Positions 22,043 to 22,571 of a DNA stretch of 22,571 nt are shown piece after piece. How positions within the stretch are numbered: the stretch's first letter is position 1; each line of letters starts with the position of its first letter. A model generated the notes under the pieces. That model was not told the DNA's origin, did not search any database, and was given only the letters and a program-made list of their open reading frames with translations. The DNA comes from an uncultured Acidimicrobiaceae bacterium (GTDB lineage: Bacteria; Actinomycetota; Acidimicrobiia; Acidimicrobiales; Bog-793): the NCBI GenBank assembly GCA_903907185.1, contig CAIVND010000084.1:1-22571 (forward strand), written 5' to 3'. The translations under genes were made by a program, and so were the position numbers.

Positions 22043-22571
22043 ATGGAGAAGGACAAGGCATTAGACGCAGCGCTTAGCCAAATTGAAAAGCAGTTTGGTA
22101 AGGGATCTGTGATGAAAATGGGGGAGAACCTTCACCTTCAGATCGAGTCGATCTCCACGGGAGCGATGTCGCTCGATCTCGCTCTTGGTATCGGCGGTCT
22201 TCCGCGTGGTCGAATCGTTGAACTGTACGGACCAGAGTCCTCAGGTAAGTCAACTCTCGCTCTTCATGTCGTCGCTGAAGCGCAGCGCAACGGTGGTACC
22301 TGCGCCTATATCGATGCCGAACACGCCCTTGACCCTGTCTACGCCAAGGCGATCGGCGTGGATATCGATGAGCTATTGATCTCCCAGCCTGACACTGGTG
22401 AACAGGCGCTAGAGATCGCCGACATGTTGATCCGCTCCGGGGCGATCGATGTCATCGTTATTGACTCCGTCGCTGCGCTGACGCCACGTGCTGAGATTGA
22501 GGGGGAGATGGGTGATACTCATGTTGGTCTGCAAGCGCGCCTCATGTCACAGGCGCTTCGCAAGCTGACCG
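22043..22571 (+). CDS. recA: Recombinase RecA, N-terminal part (3' cut by window edge)
   Basis: Two adjacent in-frame ATGs (22040, 22043); the second is 6 nt after GGGAG and is preferred. Visible are QFGKGSVMKMGE, ISTGAMSLDLALGIGGLP, the Walker A PESSGKSTLALH, YIDAEHALDPVYA, the Walker B VIVIDSVAALTPRAE, and the start of the L1 loop, ending MSQALRKLT. RecA forms filaments on ssDNA, drives strand exchange and activates LexA cleavage, closing the loop with the LexA box upstream. About half the protein is in the window. No intein interrupts the part seen. Confidence 0.97.
   Translation, partial: MEKDKALDAALSQIEKQFGKGSVMKMGENLHLQIESISTGAMSLDLALGIGGLPRGRIVELYGPESSGKSTLALHVVAEAQRNGGTCAYIDAEHALDPVYAKAIGVDIDELLISQPDTGEQALEIADMLIRSGAIDVIVIDSVAALTPRAEIEGEMGDTHVGLQARLMSQALRKLT

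Overview
The window (about 22.6 kb, moderate GC by eye) looks like chromosome from an actinobacterium, most likely an iron-/acid-associated member of the Acidimicrobiia such as the Ferrimicrobium/Acidithrix group. That placement is inference. It rests on the rimO-pgsA-cinA-recA order, a GAAC-N4-GTTC LexA box before recA, many genes with no Shine-Dalgarno (SD) sequence but a TANNNT hexamer 6-7 nt before the start codon (leaderless transcription), and GTG/TTG starts. I see no tRNA, rRNA, CRISPR array, insertion sequence or intact prophage. No gene-free stretch exceeds about 215 bases.

Layout. 1-415: 3' end of an EttA-type ABC-F ATPase. 589-1560: ketopantoate reductase-like enzyme, tail-to-tail with a CtaG-type membrane protein (1557-2546, minus) that is preceded by a candidate 13-residue leader peptide. 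2747-3532: ArdC/IrrE-like zinc-peptidase-fold protein. 3748-6243: catabolic block with LigA, LigB (interrupted by an in-frame TAG) and a PcaF-like thiolase. 6286-6798: DinB-family protein. 6868-8300 (minus): a secreted protein and a membrane-anchored LytR_C-domain protein, divergent from NudC (8335-9249). 9326-10131: alpha/beta hydrolase broken by a frameshift. 10161-12401 (minus): large polytopic GT-C-like membrane protein. 12489-14345 (minus): UvrD/PcrA-like helicase. 14443-17920: alpha/beta hydrolase, membrane-anchored MurF-like ligase and D-Ala-D-Ala ligase-like enzyme. 17971-18645: PH-domain membrane protein. 18715-22571: rimO, pgsA, cinA and the 5' part of recA.

How the genes work together. 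The MurF-like and Ddl-like proteins form a peptidoglycan precursor pair, coupled to an upstream hydrolase by a 4-nt overlap. rimO and pgsA overlap by one base. cinA runs into the recA promoter, whose possible -35 overlaps the cinA stop codon and which carries a LexA operator. The ligAB-thiolase block suggests aromatic catabolism, but LigB lacks an iron ligand unless the TAG is read through. The other damaged enzyme, the 9326 hydrolase, loses its catalytic Asp and His by frameshift.

Most notable points: (i) the recurrent TANNNT-N6/7-start arrangement at eight genes plus one leader ORF; (ii) a symmetric divergent promoter at 8300-8337 where both genes appear leaderless; (iii) a predicted leaderless leader ORF whose TGA overlaps the ctaG start; (iv) a MurF-like ligase with membrane segments in place of the UDP-binding domain; (v) two catabolic genes with disabling lesions.
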